Source: Rhodococcus xishaensis
GTDB taxonomy: Bacteria; Actinomycetota; Actinomycetes; Mycobacteriales; Mycobacteriaceae
Assembly: GCF_004011825.1 (NCBI RefSeq)
Contig: NZ_RKLO01000002.1
Location: 124,001-188,000, forward strand
Direction: 5' to 3'
DNA: 64,000 nucleotides
The notes under the pieces are model-generated. The model was not told where the DNA came from. It was given only the letters and a program-made list of their open reading frames with translations, and searched no databases. A program made the translations under genes and the position numbers. This document shows positions 1 to 8,844 of the stretch, piece after piece (within the stretch, counting starts at the first letter, position 1; the number at the start of each line of letters is the position of its first letter).

Positions 1-1763
1 ACTTCGGCCTCCGCCTCGACCCCCTGTCGATGTGCTTCGTGCTCCTCATCACCGGCGTCGGCTCGCTCATCCACATCTACTCCGTCGGCTACATGAGCCA
101 CGGTCCGGATCCGTCGGGTCGGTCCACAGGATTCGCACCCGGTCGCCGACTGTTCTTCGCCTACCTCAACCTGTTTCTCGCGGCGATGCTGCTGCTGGTG
201 CTCGCCGACAACTACTTCGGCCTGTACGTCGGCTGGGAGGGCGTCGGTCTCGCGTCGTACTTGCTGATCGGCTTCTGGCAGTACAAGCCCACGGCGGCCA
301 CCGCCGCGAAGAAGGCGTTCATCGTCAACCGCGTGGGTGACATGGGGTTGATCGTTGCGCTCATGATCATGTTCGCGACGTTCGGATCGGTGTCGTTCAC
401 GGACGTGTTCGGCGGCGCCGGGTCCGCGAGTGACGGCGCACTCACCGCGATGGGCCTGGTGCTGCTCCTTGCGGCGTGCGGCAAGTCGGCGCAGGTCCCA
501 CTCCAGTCGTGGCTCGGCGACGCGATGGAGGGCCCGACACCCGTGTCCGCCCTCATCCATGCAGCGACGATGGTCACGGCCGGCGTCTACCTGATCGTGC
601 GATCCGGCCCGATCTTCGAGGCGGCCCCGGCGGCCCAGGTCGCGGTCCTCATCGTCGGGGCGGTGACGCTGCTCTTCGGTGCGGTCATCGGTTGCGCGAA
701 GGACGACATCAAGAAGGCTCTCGCAGCGTCGACGATGAGCCAGATCGGGTACATGGTGATGGCCGCCGGACTCGGCCCGGCCGGGTACGCGGCCGCGATC
801 ATGCTGCTGCTCGCGCACGGCTTCTTCAAGGCCGGCCTCTTCCTGGGCGCGGGATCGGTGATGCACGGCATGAACGACGAGACCGACATGCGCCGGTACG
901 GCGGCCTGCGGACCCTGATGCCGATCACGTTCGTGACGTTCGGGCTCGGCTATCTCGCGATCATCGGGATCCCGCCGTTCTCTGGCTTCTTCGCCAAGGA
1001 CAAGATCATCGAGTCCGCGTTCGATTCCGGCGGCGCTGGTGGGACCGCACTTGGCGTCGTCGCGATGCTCGGGGCCGGTATCACCGCGTTCTACATGACG
1101 CGCGTGACCCTGATGACCTTCTTCGGCGAGCGGCGGTGGGCGGCAGGAGCGGAGCCTGCGGAGCGACCAGAAAACGCAGGAGCGGAGCCTGCGGAGCGAC
1201 CAGAAGACACGGTTACCGACCCGCACGAGTCGCCGGGCATCATGACGGTCCCGATGATCGTGCTTGCGGCGGGATCGGTCGCCGCGGGCGGCCTGTTGGC
1301 GATGGGAAGCGCGCTCGAGCACTGGCTCGAGCCCGTGTGGACCGAATTCGGGTCCGCTGCGGAACATGCCGAGCCGGCCGTGCCGGTCTGGGTGATCACC
1401 CTCACCACACTGGCCGTGGTCCTGGTCGGCGTCAGGATCGCGTGGCGGCAGTACGGCGCCCGGCCCGTCCCCGTCGAGGCGCCCGTGGACGTGTCGGGGC
1501 TGACGGTTGCCGCCCGCCGCGATCTGTACGGCGATGACGTCAACGAGACGATTTTCATGCGGCCCGGACGGCGGTTGGTGGCGGGGCTGAAGGTGGTCGA
1601 GGACCGAGGGATCGACGGCGTCGTGCGGATCGTTCCGGCGGTGCTCGGCTTCGCCTCGGTTGTGCTCAGACGGTTGCAGACCGGGTTCGTGCGGTCGTAC
1701 GCGTTGTACATGTTCATCGGCGCGGCCCTCGTGGTCGCGGCCGTACTGGTGGGGAGGGTGTAG
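1..1763 (+). CDS. nuoL: NADH-quinone oxidoreductase subunit L (5' end outside window)
   Basis: Membrane antiporter-like subunit of respiratory complex I, at the distal end of the proton-pumping arm. The reading frame is already open at base 3 ([10 protein letters not shown]...), so the start and roughly 60-70 N-terminal residues lie left of the window. Seen: the [16 protein letters not shown] signature, the KK-bearing [18 protein letters not shown] segment, the [17 protein letters not shown] helix and many hydrophobic helices. A charged insert (two copies of [12 protein letters not shown]) sits in the loop before the C-terminal helices. The stop overlaps the nuoM GTG by one base (TAGTG), so translation is probably coupled. 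The internal ATG at base 30 is not the true start. Confidence 0.96.
   Translation, partial: FGLRLDPLSMCFVLLITGVGSLIHIYSVGYMSHGPDPSGRSTGFAPGRRLFFAYLNLFLAAMLLLVLADNYFGLYVGWEGVGLASYLLIGFWQYKPTAATAAKKAFIVNRVGDMGLIVALMIMFATFGSVSFTDVFGGAGSASDGALTAMGLVLLLAACGKSAQVPLQSWLGDAMEGPTPVSALIHAATMVTAGVYLIVRSGPIFEAAPAAQVAVLIVGAVTLLFGAVIGCAKDDIKKALAASTMSQIGYMVMAAGLGPAGYAAAIMLLLAHGFFKAGLFLGAGSVMHGMNDETDMRRYGGLRTLMPITFVTFGLGYLAIIGIPPFSGFFAKDKIIESAFDSGGAGGTALGVVAMLGAGITAFYMTRVTLMTFFGERRWAAGAEPAERPENAGAEPAERPEDTVTDPHESPGIMTVPMIVLAAGSVAAGGLLAMGSALEHWLEPVWTEFGSAAEHAEPAVPVWVITLTTLAVVLVGVRIAWRQYGARPVPVEAPVDVSGLTVAARRDLYGDDVNETIFMRPGRRLVAGLKVVEDRGIDGVVRIVPAVLGFASVVLRRLQTGFVRSYALYMFIGAALVVAAVLVGRV
1143..1208 (+). repeat. 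In-frame 2 x 33-bp tandem duplication inside nuoL
   Basis: Units 1143-1175 and 1176-1208 differ at one base. Each encodes 11 residues ([11 protein letters not shown], then [11 protein letters not shown]) in a hydrophilic loop between membrane helices. The frame is kept, so the protein tolerates the insert. Confidence 0.9.
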
Positions 1764-3340
1764 TGGACGGCTTTCCCTGGTTGACGGCGCTTTGGCTGCT
1801 GCCGCTCGCCGGCGCGGTTGCGACGATGGCAACGCCCGCGCACCGGCGCGGGCTGGCACGATCGGTCGCGCTCGTCGCGGCTGTCGCAGCCCTGGTCGTG
1901 GCGGTGGTGGTCGCGGTCCGGTTCGATCCGGCAGGCTCGCAGTACCAGTTCGTCGAGTCACGTTCGTGGATACCGGCGTTCGGCACTCGATACGAACTCG
2001 GGCTCGACGGCATCGCGCTGGCCCTGGTGCTGCTCACGGTGGTACTCGTGCCGCTGCTGCTGGTCGCGGGATGGCGGGACGGTGCGTTGGAGGAACGACG
2101 TCCGCGCGCCACACACACCTATGTCGCGTTGATCCTCGTCGTCGAGTCGATGGTCCTGATGTCGTTCCTTGCGCTCGACATCCTGCTGTTCTACGTGTTC
2201 TTCGAGGCCATGCTCATCCCGATGTACTTCCTCATCGGTGGTTTCGGGCAGCCGGGGCCCGGGCGGTCGAGGGCTGCGGTGAAGTTCCTGTTGTACAACC
2301 TCTTCGGCGGCCTGATCATGCTGGCAGCCGTGATCGGCGTCTACGTCGTGACGGCCGGCGCGGACAGCCCGTTCGCGTCGGGGACGTTCGATCTGCGGGC
2401 CATAGCCGCGGCGGTCGCGTCCGGCGACCTGACGATGAACGCACCGGTGGCCAACGCGTTGTTCCTGGGCTTCATGTTCGCGTTCGCGGTCAAGGCCCCG
2501 CTGTGGCCACTGCACAGTTGGCTTCCCGACGCCGCGGTGCAGGCGACACCGGTGAGCGCGGTGCTGATGATGGCTGTGGTGGACAAGGTCGGCACCTTCG
2601 CGATGCTGCGCTACTCCCTGCAGTTGTTCCCGGACGCCGCACAGTATTTCGCGCCACTCGTGATCACGCTCTCCGTGGTCAGCATCGTGTACGGGGCGTT
2701 GCTCGCGGTCGCTCAAACCGATGTCATGCGGTTGATCGCGTACACGTCGATCTCGCATTTCGGGTTCATCGTGCTGGGGGTGTTCGCGATGACCAGCCAG
2801 GGCCAGAGCGGTTCGACGCTGTACATGGTCAACCACGGGATCTCGACCGCGGCGCTGATGCTCGTGGCCGGATTCCTGGTGTCGCGGACCGGAACGCGCG
2901 TGATCGCCGACTACGGAGGCGTCCAGAAGGTAGCTCCACTGCTCGCGGGCACCTTCCTGATCGCGGGCCTGGCCACGCTGTCGCTCCCGGGCCTCGCACC
3001 GTTCGTCAGCGAGTTCCTGGTGTTCGTCGGCACGTACACGCGCTACCCGGCCGCGGCGGTGCTCGCGACCATCGCGCTGGTGCTTGCCGCGCTGTACGTG
3101 CTGTGGCTGTACCAGCGGATGATGACGGGCCCGGTCACGGACGGCAGCAAGCACATTCGCGACCTCAGACGCCGTGAGATGGTGGTGGTGGCGCCGCTCA
3201 TCGCCCTGCTGGTGGTCCTCGGTGTCTATCCGAAGCCGATGCTTGACGTCATCACTCCCGCTGTCGCGGGCACGCTCACCACGATCGACCGGCCTGACCC
3301 AGCCCCGACGGCCGCCGAGCAGGACGGAGGCGCCCGATGA
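1763..3340 (+). CDS. nuoM: NADH-quinone oxidoreductase subunit M
   Basis: Second antiporter-like subunit of complex I (525 aa, usual length). Seen: about 14 hydrophobic helices, the FFEAMLIPMYFLIGGFG segment carrying the conserved Glu, the FAVKAPLWPLHSWLPDAAVQA motif with its channel Lys, and AQTDVMRLIAYTSISHFGF. GTG start overlapping the nuoL stop by one base; the 3' end overlaps nuoN by ATGA. This is the standard nuoLMN order at the end of the operon. Expression should follow the upstream nuo promoter, which lies outside the window. Confidence 0.97.
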   Translation: MDGFPWLTALWLLPLAGAVATMATPAHRRGLARSVALVAAVAALVVAVVVAVRFDPAGSQYQFVESRSWIPAFGTRYELGLDGIALALVLLTVVLVPLLLVAGWRDGALEERRPRATHTYVALILVVESMVLMSFLALDILLFYVFFEAMLIPMYFLIGGFGQPGPGRSRAAVKFLLYNLFGGLIMLAAVIGVYVVTAGADSPFASGTFDLRAIAAAVASGDLTMNAPVANALFLGFMFAFAVKAPLWPLHSWLPDAAVQATPVSAVLMMAVVDKVGTFAMLRYSLQLFPDAAQYFAPLVITLSVVSIVYGALLAVAQTDVMRLIAYTSISHFGFIVLGVFAMTSQGQSGSTLYMVNHGISTAALMLVAGFLVSRTGTRVIADYGGVQKVAPLLAGTFLIAGLATLSLPGLAPFVSEFLVFVGTYTRYPAAAVLATIALVLAALYVLWLYQRMMTGPVTDGSKHIRDLRRREMVVVAPLIALLVVLGVYPKPMLDVITPAVAGTLTTIDRPDPAPTAAEQDGGAR

Positions 3341-4941
3341 ACACTGACATGGACGCGGTGCTCCAGGCCCCGAGCATCGAGTACAGCCAACTGGCCCCGA
3401 TGCTGATCGTGTTCGCGGTCGCGGTCGTCGGCGTGCTCGTGGAAGCCTTCGCCCCACGACGCGTCCGCTACACCACGCACCTCGGACTCGCACTCGGCGG
3501 ACTCGTCGCCGCGTTCGTCGTGGTGGTCGCGCTCGCCGGTACCCGCAACGCAGCGGCCGTGGGCAGCGTGGCCATCGACGGACCGACCCTGTTTCTGCAG
3601 GGCACGATCCTTCTCGTCTCGATCCTGGCGGTGTTGCTCATCGCCGATCGTGGACTGGATCGGGCGGTGGCCGGAGCCGAGACGGCCGCTCTCGGGGCCG
3701 GGGTCGGAGTCGGGCCAGTGGACGCCTTCACCCCCCGCGCAGCGGCGGTACCGGGTAGCGCCGCCGAGAAGGAGGCCATCAGGGCCGGGGTGACGCAAAC
3801 CGAGGTCTTTCCGCTGGTGCTGTTCGCCATCGGCGGCATGCTGCTCTTTCCAGCGGCCAACGACCTCCTGACGATGTTCGTCGCGCTCGAGGTCCTCTCG
3901 CTGCCGCTGTACTTGCTGTGTGGGCTCGCACGTCGCCGTCGCTTGCTCTCCCAGGAAGCGGCAATGAAGTACTTTCTGCTGGGCGCGTTTTCGTCCGCGT
4001 TCTTCCTCTTCGGCGTGGCACTGCTTTATGGCTTTGCGGGCACGGTCCAACTGCCCGGAATCGGGCAGGCGATCGAACAGCGTTCCGGCGACCTCATTCT
4101 CGCGCAGATCGGCCTGGGGATGCTGGCGGTCGGTCTGTTGTTCAAGGTCGGTGCCGTACCGTTCCACTCCTGGATCCCCGACGTCTACCAAGGCGCGCCG
4201 ACGCCGATCACAGCGTTCATGGCGTCGGCGACCAAGATCGCGGCTTTCGGTGCGGCGCTGCGCGTGTTCTACGTCGCGGTGCCGGGGCTAAGCGTCGACT
4301 GGCGCCCCGTTCTGTGGGCGGTCGCGATTCTGACGATGCTCCTCGGCGCGGTTCTTGCGATCACGCAAACCGACGTCAAACGCATGCTGGCGTACTCGTC
4401 GGTGGCACACGCGGGCTTCATCCTCACCGGCGTGATCGCCGGGAACGACGCGGGGATCTCGTCGACCATCTTCTACCTGCTCGCTTACGGCTTCAGCACG
4501 CTCGGCGCGTTCGCGGTCGTGACCCTGGTGCGCGATTCGTCGGGAGCGGAGGTCACCGACCTGGCCCGGTGGGCCGGCCTCGGCCGCACATCAGCGCCCC
4601 TCGGCATCGTTTTCGCCCTGTTCCTGCTGTCGTTCGCCGGTATCCCGCTCACCAGCGGCTTCGTGAGCAAGTTCGCTGTCTTCCAGGCGGCGGCGTCCGG
4701 GGGAGCGGTCCCCCTCGTGGTCGTCGGCGTGATCAGCAGCGCGATCGCGGCGTTGTTCTACGTCCGTGTCATCGTCCTGATGTTCTTCGCGGACCCGCCA
4801 GAGGACGCTCCTGCTGTGGTGGTGACCAGCGCCCCGACGGTCTCGGCGGTCACCGTCGCCGGCGTGGTGACTGTCGCCTTGGGCGTCGTGCCTCAACCGG
4901 TGCTCGATCTCGCGGACAGGGCCGGCAGTTTCCTGACCTGA
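3337..4941 (+). CDS. nuoN: NADH-quinone oxidoreductase subunit N
   Basis: Third antiporter-like subunit of complex I, 534 aa, last gene of the nuo operon. Seen: EVLSLPLYLLCGLARRR, the LLFKVGAVPFHSWIPDVYQGAPTP motif typical of NuoN, AITQTDVKRMLAYSSVAHAGF and FAGIPLTSGFVSKF. ATG start at the ATGA overlap with nuoM. The hydrophilic stretch after the third helix (about residues 105-150) is longer and more Ala/Gly-rich than in E. coli, as is common in actinobacteria. A convergent minus-strand gene ends 19 bp downstream; I see no clear terminator hairpin in the gap. Confidence 0.97.
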   Translation: MNTDMDAVLQAPSIEYSQLAPMLIVFAVAVVGVLVEAFAPRRVRYTTHLGLALGGLVAAFVVVVALAGTRNAAAVGSVAIDGPTLFLQGTILLVSILAVLLIADRGLDRAVAGAETAALGAGVGVGPVDAFTPRAAAVPGSAAEKEAIRAGVTQTEVFPLVLFAIGGMLLFPAANDLLTMFVALEVLSLPLYLLCGLARRRRLLSQEAAMKYFLLGAFSSAFFLFGVALLYGFAGTVQLPGIGQAIEQRSGDLILAQIGLGMLAVGLLFKVGAVPFHSWIPDVYQGAPTPITAFMASATKIAAFGAALRVFYVAVPGLSVDWRPVLWAVAILTMLLGAVLAITQTDVKRMLAYSSVAHAGFILTGVIAGNDAGISSTIFYLLAYGFSTLGAFAVVTLVRDSSGAEVTDLARWAGLGRTSAPLGIVFALFLLSFAGIPLTSGFVSKFAVFQAAASGGAVPLVVVGVISSAIAALFYVRVIVLMFFADPPEDAPAVVVTSAPTVSAVTVAGVVTVALGVVPQPVLDLADRAGSFLT

Positions 4942-4960
4942 TCGGAACTGGTGTGGCCGA

Positions 4961-5449
4961 TCAGGCTTCGGTGACGACAGTGCCCTCCGGGAGTGGTCGG
5001 GTCATCGACCACAGCGTAATCGACTGACACTTCGACATCTTCCACTCGCCGTTCTCGACGACGTACTCGTCGACGTACTCGATCGAGCGAACGGTCTCGG
5101 TGTTCTCGATGAGGTTGACCTGGCGAAAGGCGAGTGTCCACTTACCGGAGGCCAGGTCGTCGCCGTGCAGTGTGATGTCGGGATGGAGTGCGTGGTGCAT
5201 GTCGAGGATGACGTTCTTGCCGTCGACCTTCCGCAGCGCGATGTTGCGGAACACCTCGGCGATCGCGTCGGCGTCGTCGAACTTGCCGAGTGGGCCGTAG
5301 TCGATCTGCGCGCCGGTGCAGATGAAGCACGCGCGGAAAGTGTCGGCGTCCTTCGCGTCGCAGGCTCGCAGGTATCGGTGCTTGAGGGCCTTGATGGCCT
5401 CGATCCGCTCGAGGTCGGCGAGGCGCTGTTCGATCGTGCGTTCCGTCAT
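4961..5449 (-). CDS. SnoaL-like / NTF2-fold protein
   Basis: Small (162 aa) cone-shaped alpha+beta-barrel protein of the SnoaL-like group. Seen: an N-terminal helix (RLADLERIEAIKALKHRYLRACDAKD), a central DYGPLGKFDDADAIAEVFRNIA segment, the MHHALHPDITLHGDDLASGKWTL strands and a C-terminal GEWKMSKCQSITLW strand. Family members act as ketosteroid-isomerase-like enzymes, cyclases or binding proteins, so substrate cannot be called. ATG at 5449 is chosen for its AGAGGA site 7 nt upstream; the ATG at 5488 overlaps the upstream gene's stop (ATGA) and would add 13 charged residues. Last gene of a three-gene minus-strand unit. Confidence 0.8.
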   Translation of the reverse strand: MTERTIEQRLADLERIEAIKALKHRYLRACDAKDADTFRACFICTGAQIDYGPLGKFDDADAIAEVFRNIALRKVDGKNVILDMHHALHPDITLHGDDLASGKWTLAFRQVNLIENTETVRSIEYVDEYVVENGEWKMSKCQSITLWSMTRPLPEGTVVTEA

Positions 5450-5484
5450 GAGGCGGTCCTCTCGTTCCCTGTCCCGGGCAGGGG

Positions 5485-5931
5485 TCATGGCTGTCCGGGA
5501 AACGCGTTGGTCGGCGGCTGATAGCCGAGAATCTTCCTCCAGTTCGCTTCTCGCACGGCAGCTTCCGTGAGGGCTGTGACGCCGACCTCGCGGGTGTGTT
5601 CAGACTCGCTGCGCTCGATGACCGATCGCCACGCTGCCGCGGTGTCGGCTTCCACCTGTGCGGCCAGACGAGCCGCGGACGTCGGGTCGGTCACCGGGAA
5701 CGGCATTGCGTAGCCGGCCTCGGGTGGTGGTACGTCGACGCCCGCGGCTGTGAGCGCGTCGATCGTCGCGTCGCGTCGGGCGCGGTGAGCCGCGGTGTTC
5801 GCGGCCACGAGGTCTGCCCGGCGCGGGCTCGCGAAGGCTGCCACCAGTCCGTACGCGAACGTCGCGGCGTACTCGGCGCGCAGCGCGTCGATCAGGGCCT
5901 GCTGTTCGGGGTCGGGGTTCGGACTGGTCAC
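5485..5931 (-). CDS. DUF4439 ferritin-like domain protein
   Basis: 148-aa, Ala-rich, predicted four-helix protein. Seen: [40 protein letters not shown], then [40 protein letters not shown], matching the actinobacterial DUF4439 (ferritin-like) pattern. Biochemical role unknown. The GTG start at 5931 shares a base with the upstream lipoprotein stop (TAGTG), so the pair is translationally coupled. The same lipoprotein/DUF4439 pair lies divergent to rimP in M. tuberculosis (Rv2843/Rv2844), which supports a conserved joint role. Confidence 0.85.
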   Translation of the reverse strand: MTSPNPDPEQQALIDALRAEYAATFAYGLVAAFASPRRADLVAANTAAHRARRDATIDALTAAGVDVPPPEAGYAMPFPVTDPTSAARLAAQVEADTAAAWRSVIERSESEHTREVGVTALTEAAVREANWRKILGYQPPTNAFPGQP

Positions 5932-6425
5932 TACAGCAGCACCGCCTGCTGCGCCGCGCACGCCGCGCTGATCGAGCCGAGTAGCCCGGCGCGGTACCCG
6001 GACTGGGTCCGCGCGAGTCCCGCGGCCTCCTTCTGCGAGTCGGCGAGGTCGGTTCGCAGTTGCTCGATCGTCGGCGGTGACGTCATCGGTGTGGCGTCTG
6101 TCGAGGTGGTGGGCGGACCTGGGGTGCCGATCCGGGCGATTTCGGTATCGAGCGCTTGGGCGTGGGCAGCGCGTTCGGCTGCCACCGCGTCGAGCGCGCC
6201 GGCACGGTCGGGGAACCGCGCGATCGCGGCGGTCGCGGTCGCCGCGTCCCGCCGTGCACGTTCGGCTTGTGAGGCGAGTGCGGCGATCTCCGCCAGCAGG
6301 TCGGACTGTCCGGAGTTCGAGCAGCCGGTCGTCAGCGCCACCGCGGACGCGCCGAGCGCGGCGCTGCCGACGACTCGCAGCGCCGCGCGGCGCGAGAACG
6401 GATGGGTCAGCAAGAGCGTTCGCAC
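5931..6425 (-). CDS. Predicted Tat/lipoprotein-type exported protein
   Basis: About 164 aa. N-terminus reads [26 protein letters not shown]: twin arginines, a hydrophobic stretch and a lipobox-like LTTGC, so probably exported and lipid-anchored. The mature part is Ala-rich and helical (heptad-like segments [29 protein letters not shown] and [21 protein letters not shown]) with a Pro/Thr linker between. Function unknown; positional counterpart of Rv2843. The GTG at 6425 is chosen because it puts the RR motif near residue 12; another GTG at 6470 would add 15 residues. Divergent from rimP across about 230 bp. Confidence 0.72.
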   Translation of the reverse strand: MRTLLLTHPFSRRAALRVVGSAALGASAVALTTGCSNSGQSDLLAEIAALASQAERARRDAATATAAIARFPDRAGALDAVAAERAAHAQALDTEIARIGTPGPPTTSTDATPMTSPPTIEQLRTDLADSQKEAAGLARTQSGYRAGLLGSISAACAAQQAVLL

Positions 6426-6657
6426 GCGATCATGGTGCCAGGTGTTCGCCCGATTCCGGGTACCGAGCACGTCGCGTCGGAGCGCCGTCGGCGGCCCGAT
6501 TGGACCGGCTGGTCACAGCCACGCTGAAACCGCGATACGCTGGAGTCTCCACAGTCCACCCTGTGGCACGTCGAGGCTTGCGTCGATTTGGTTCGTCCGA
6601 GCAGGTTCGGTCGCCACACGTAAGCCATGGCCACAACTGAAGCGAGGAGCGTCCCAG

Positions 6658-7230
6658 ATGCCGGTGCCATCGAGGGAGAGGGTGATCGAGCTTCTCGCCG
6701 AACCCATCGAGCGTGAGGGCTACGACCTCGAGGACGTGACCATCACACTCACGGGTCGGCACAGTTCCGTCCGAGTCATGGTCGATCGCGACGCCGGCCT
6801 CGAACTTGACGAGGTGGCCCGGCTGAGCCACATGATCTCCGACGTATTCGACTCTGTATCGGATTTCGGGGAATCCCCGTACACACTCGAGGTGACGTCG
6901 CCGGGGATCGGCCGACCTTTGACGGAGGAACGTCACTGGCGTCGCGCGCGGGGACGCAAGGCGCTGGTAGAGCTCGAGACCGAGTCGGTGACGGGCCGTA
7001 TCGGCCGACTCGCCGACGGTGCGGTGGACCTGGTCGTGACCGGCGGCCGCGGCCGATCCGGTTTGGCCGTGCGGCAAGTGGAACTGAAGGATGTCAAGAA
7101 AGCTGTTGTGCAGGTGGAGTTTTCGCGACCCGATGCGAGAGAGCTCGAACTGGCGGGTGGAATCCCGGAGGGTCGTCTCACACCTGCAGACGCGGACGCG
7201 TCGAACGAAGCAGAGGGGTCGGACAAGTGA
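6658..7230 (+). CDS. rimP: Ribosome maturation factor RimP
   Basis: Cytoplasmic factor needed for 30S subunit maturation. 190 aa. Seen: [26 protein letters not shown] at the N-terminus, [22 protein letters not shown], and the family hallmark [20 protein letters not shown], then the SH3-like C-terminal domain. ATG at 6658 is preceded by GAGGAG 9 nt away. A longer in-frame reading reaches far upstream but crosses non-homologous sequence. The stop overlaps the nusA start (GTGA), the usual rimP-nusA coupling. Confidence 0.96.
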   Translation: MPVPSRERVIELLAEPIEREGYDLEDVTITLTGRHSSVRVMVDRDAGLELDEVARLSHMISDVFDSVSDFGESPYTLEVTSPGIGRPLTEERHWRRARGRKALVELETESVTGRIGRLADGAVDLVVTGGRGRSGLAVRQVELKDVKKAVVQVEFSRPDARELELAGGIPEGRLTPADADASNEAEGSDK

Positions 7231-8258
7231 ATATCGACATCGCAGCGCTGCGCGCAATCGAAGCAGACAAGGGAATCTCCGCGGGGACGATCATTGCGGC
7301 GATCGAGACGGCCCTGCTGACGGCCTATCGGCACACCGAAGGTCACCAGCCGCATGCGCGGATCGACGTCGACACCAAGACCGGTGTCGTCCGCGTCCTG
7401 GCGCACGAGGTCGACGCCGACGGCAACCGCGTCGGTGAGGAGTGGGACGACACGCCAGAGGGATTCGGCCGAATCGCGGCCACGACCGCGCGTCAGGTGA
7501 TCCTCCAGCGTCTGCGTGATGCCGAACACGAGCGCAACTTCGGCGAGTTCTCCACCCATGAGGGTGAGGTCGTCGGCGGTGTGATCCAGCGTGATACCCG
7601 GGCCAACGCGCGCGGCATGGTGGTGGTGCGGATCGGCAGCGAGAGCACCGGTGCGGAGGGGCTGATTCCGCCGGCCGAGCAGGTGCCGGGCGAGACCTAC
7701 GAGCACGGCGACCGGATCAAGTGCTACGTCGTGGGTGTCTCCCGCGGTGTGCGGGGGCCGCAGATCACTCTCTCGCGTACTCACCCGAATCTCGTGCGCA
7801 AGCTTTTTGCTCTCGAAGTACCCGAGATCGAAGACGGCTCGGTCGATATCGTTGCGGTCGCCCGTGAGGCGGGCCATCGCTCGAAAATCGCGGTCTACTC
7901 CAAGGTTCCCGGTTTGAACGCGAAAGGCGCGTGCATCGGACCGATGGGCCAGCGCGTGCGCAATGTCATGAGCGAGCTGGCGGGGGAGAAAATCGACATC
8001 ATCGACTACGACGAGGATCCGGCGAAGTTCGTCGGGAATGCGCTGTCGCCGTCGAAAGTGGTGTCGGTCACTGTCGTGGACGCGGAAGCTCGCGCGGCGC
8101 GTGTCGTGGTGCCGGACTTCCAGCTGTCGTTGGCGATCGGCAAGGAGGGGCAAAATGCACGCCTGGCTGCGCGGTTGACGGGGTGGCGGATCGACATCCG
8201 TAGCGACGCCGCGCCCGGTCCAGAGTCACAGGTCGGTCGCGAAACGACGGGCGCTTAG
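7227..8258 (+). CDS. nusA: Transcription termination/antitermination protein NusA
   Basis: RNA-polymerase-associated factor controlling pausing, termination and rRNA antitermination. 343 aa, the short actinobacterial form without the C-terminal acidic repeats of E. coli NusA. Seen: N-terminal RNAP-binding domain ([29 protein letters not shown]), an S1 domain around residues 110-185 ([20 protein letters not shown]), then KH domains with [23 protein letters not shown] and [22 protein letters not shown] start inside the rimP stop. Confidence 0.97.
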   Translation: MNIDIAALRAIEADKGISAGTIIAAIETALLTAYRHTEGHQPHARIDVDTKTGVVRVLAHEVDADGNRVGEEWDDTPEGFGRIAATTARQVILQRLRDAEHERNFGEFSTHEGEVVGGVIQRDTRANARGMVVVRIGSESTGAEGLIPPAEQVPGETYEHGDRIKCYVVGVSRGVRGPQITLSRTHPNLVRKLFALEVPEIEDGSVDIVAVAREAGHRSKIAVYSKVPGLNAKGACIGPMGQRVRNVMSELAGEKIDIIDYDEDPAKFVGNALSPSKVVSVTVVDAEARAARVVVPDFQLSLAIGKEGQNARLAARLTGWRIDIRSDAAPGPESQVGRETTGA

Positions 8259-8302
8259 GAACGGGATGCGGGGTTCGCGGCGATCCAGCGGTAGAGTGGT
8301 CG

Positions 8303-8638
8303 ATGGTTCAGCGTGAACTGTCTGCGTCGACACGTGCCCGCGCCGGCAAGCCGGTGCGGACCTGCATAGGTTGCAGGCAGAAAGGGCTGGCTGCCGACCT
8401 GCTCAGGGTTGTGGCGAGGGAGCGCGAGTCCGGTGGATTCGTCCTCACGCCCGATCCGAAGCGAAGGCTCCCCGGGCGAGGTGCGTGGTTGCACCGCGAT
8501 CCACGGTGTCTGAGCGAGGCTGGTCGGCGCCGAGCATTCGGCAGAGCACTGCGGGTGTCCGGAAGTCTGGATTCCTCGGAACTCGACCAGTGGGTCGACG
8601 GAGCCGAGATTTCGACGTCGGTCACCCGAACCCCGTGA
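8303..8638 (+). CDS. ylxR: YlxR (DUF448) nucleoid/RNA-binding protein
   Basis: 111 aa basic protein of the YlxR family, almost always between nusA and infB. Seen: the signature PVRTCIGCRQKG and the GRGAWLHRDPRC segment with conserved Gly-Arg-Gly. Members bind nucleic acid and influence transcription or RNA processing. The first ~15 residues (Ser/Arg-rich) vary in the family. A TAGAGT hexamer at 8292-8297 lies 5 nt before the ATG and there is no good Shine-Dalgarno. Confidence 0.93.
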   Translation: MVQRELSASTRARAGKPVRTCIGCRQKGLAADLLRVVARERESGGFVLTPDPKRRLPGRGAWLHRDPRCLSEAGRRRAFGRALRVSGSLDSSELDQWVDGAEISTSVTRTP

Positions 8639-8844
8639 GAACGGGACAGTGATCACGCGTGACGCAGTACCACTCGAGACCTCTCGAGTTGCACCACACA
8701 CTCGGGAACGACGAGCAGTACCTCAGAGAACAGGCACAAGCACTCATGAGCACACCGTGAAGCACCAGCGATGAACGTCCATCGGAGATAACCGAGGTCG
8801 TGCGGGCAGTAGTCGCTCGCTCGACCTCTCAGTAGAGGAGAGCA

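Noticed and set aside
1958-3493. 511-codon open frame antisense to nuoM/nuoN
   Set aside because: It mirrors the codon-position GC bias of nuoM, is rich in His/Arg/Gln without any domain, and has no start signal.
8659-8760. 33-residue frame (VTQYHSRPLELHH...) between ylxR and infB, a possible leader peptide
   Set aside because: No ribosome site, no attenuator-like hairpin after it and no known counterpart; length is within chance in this GC content.
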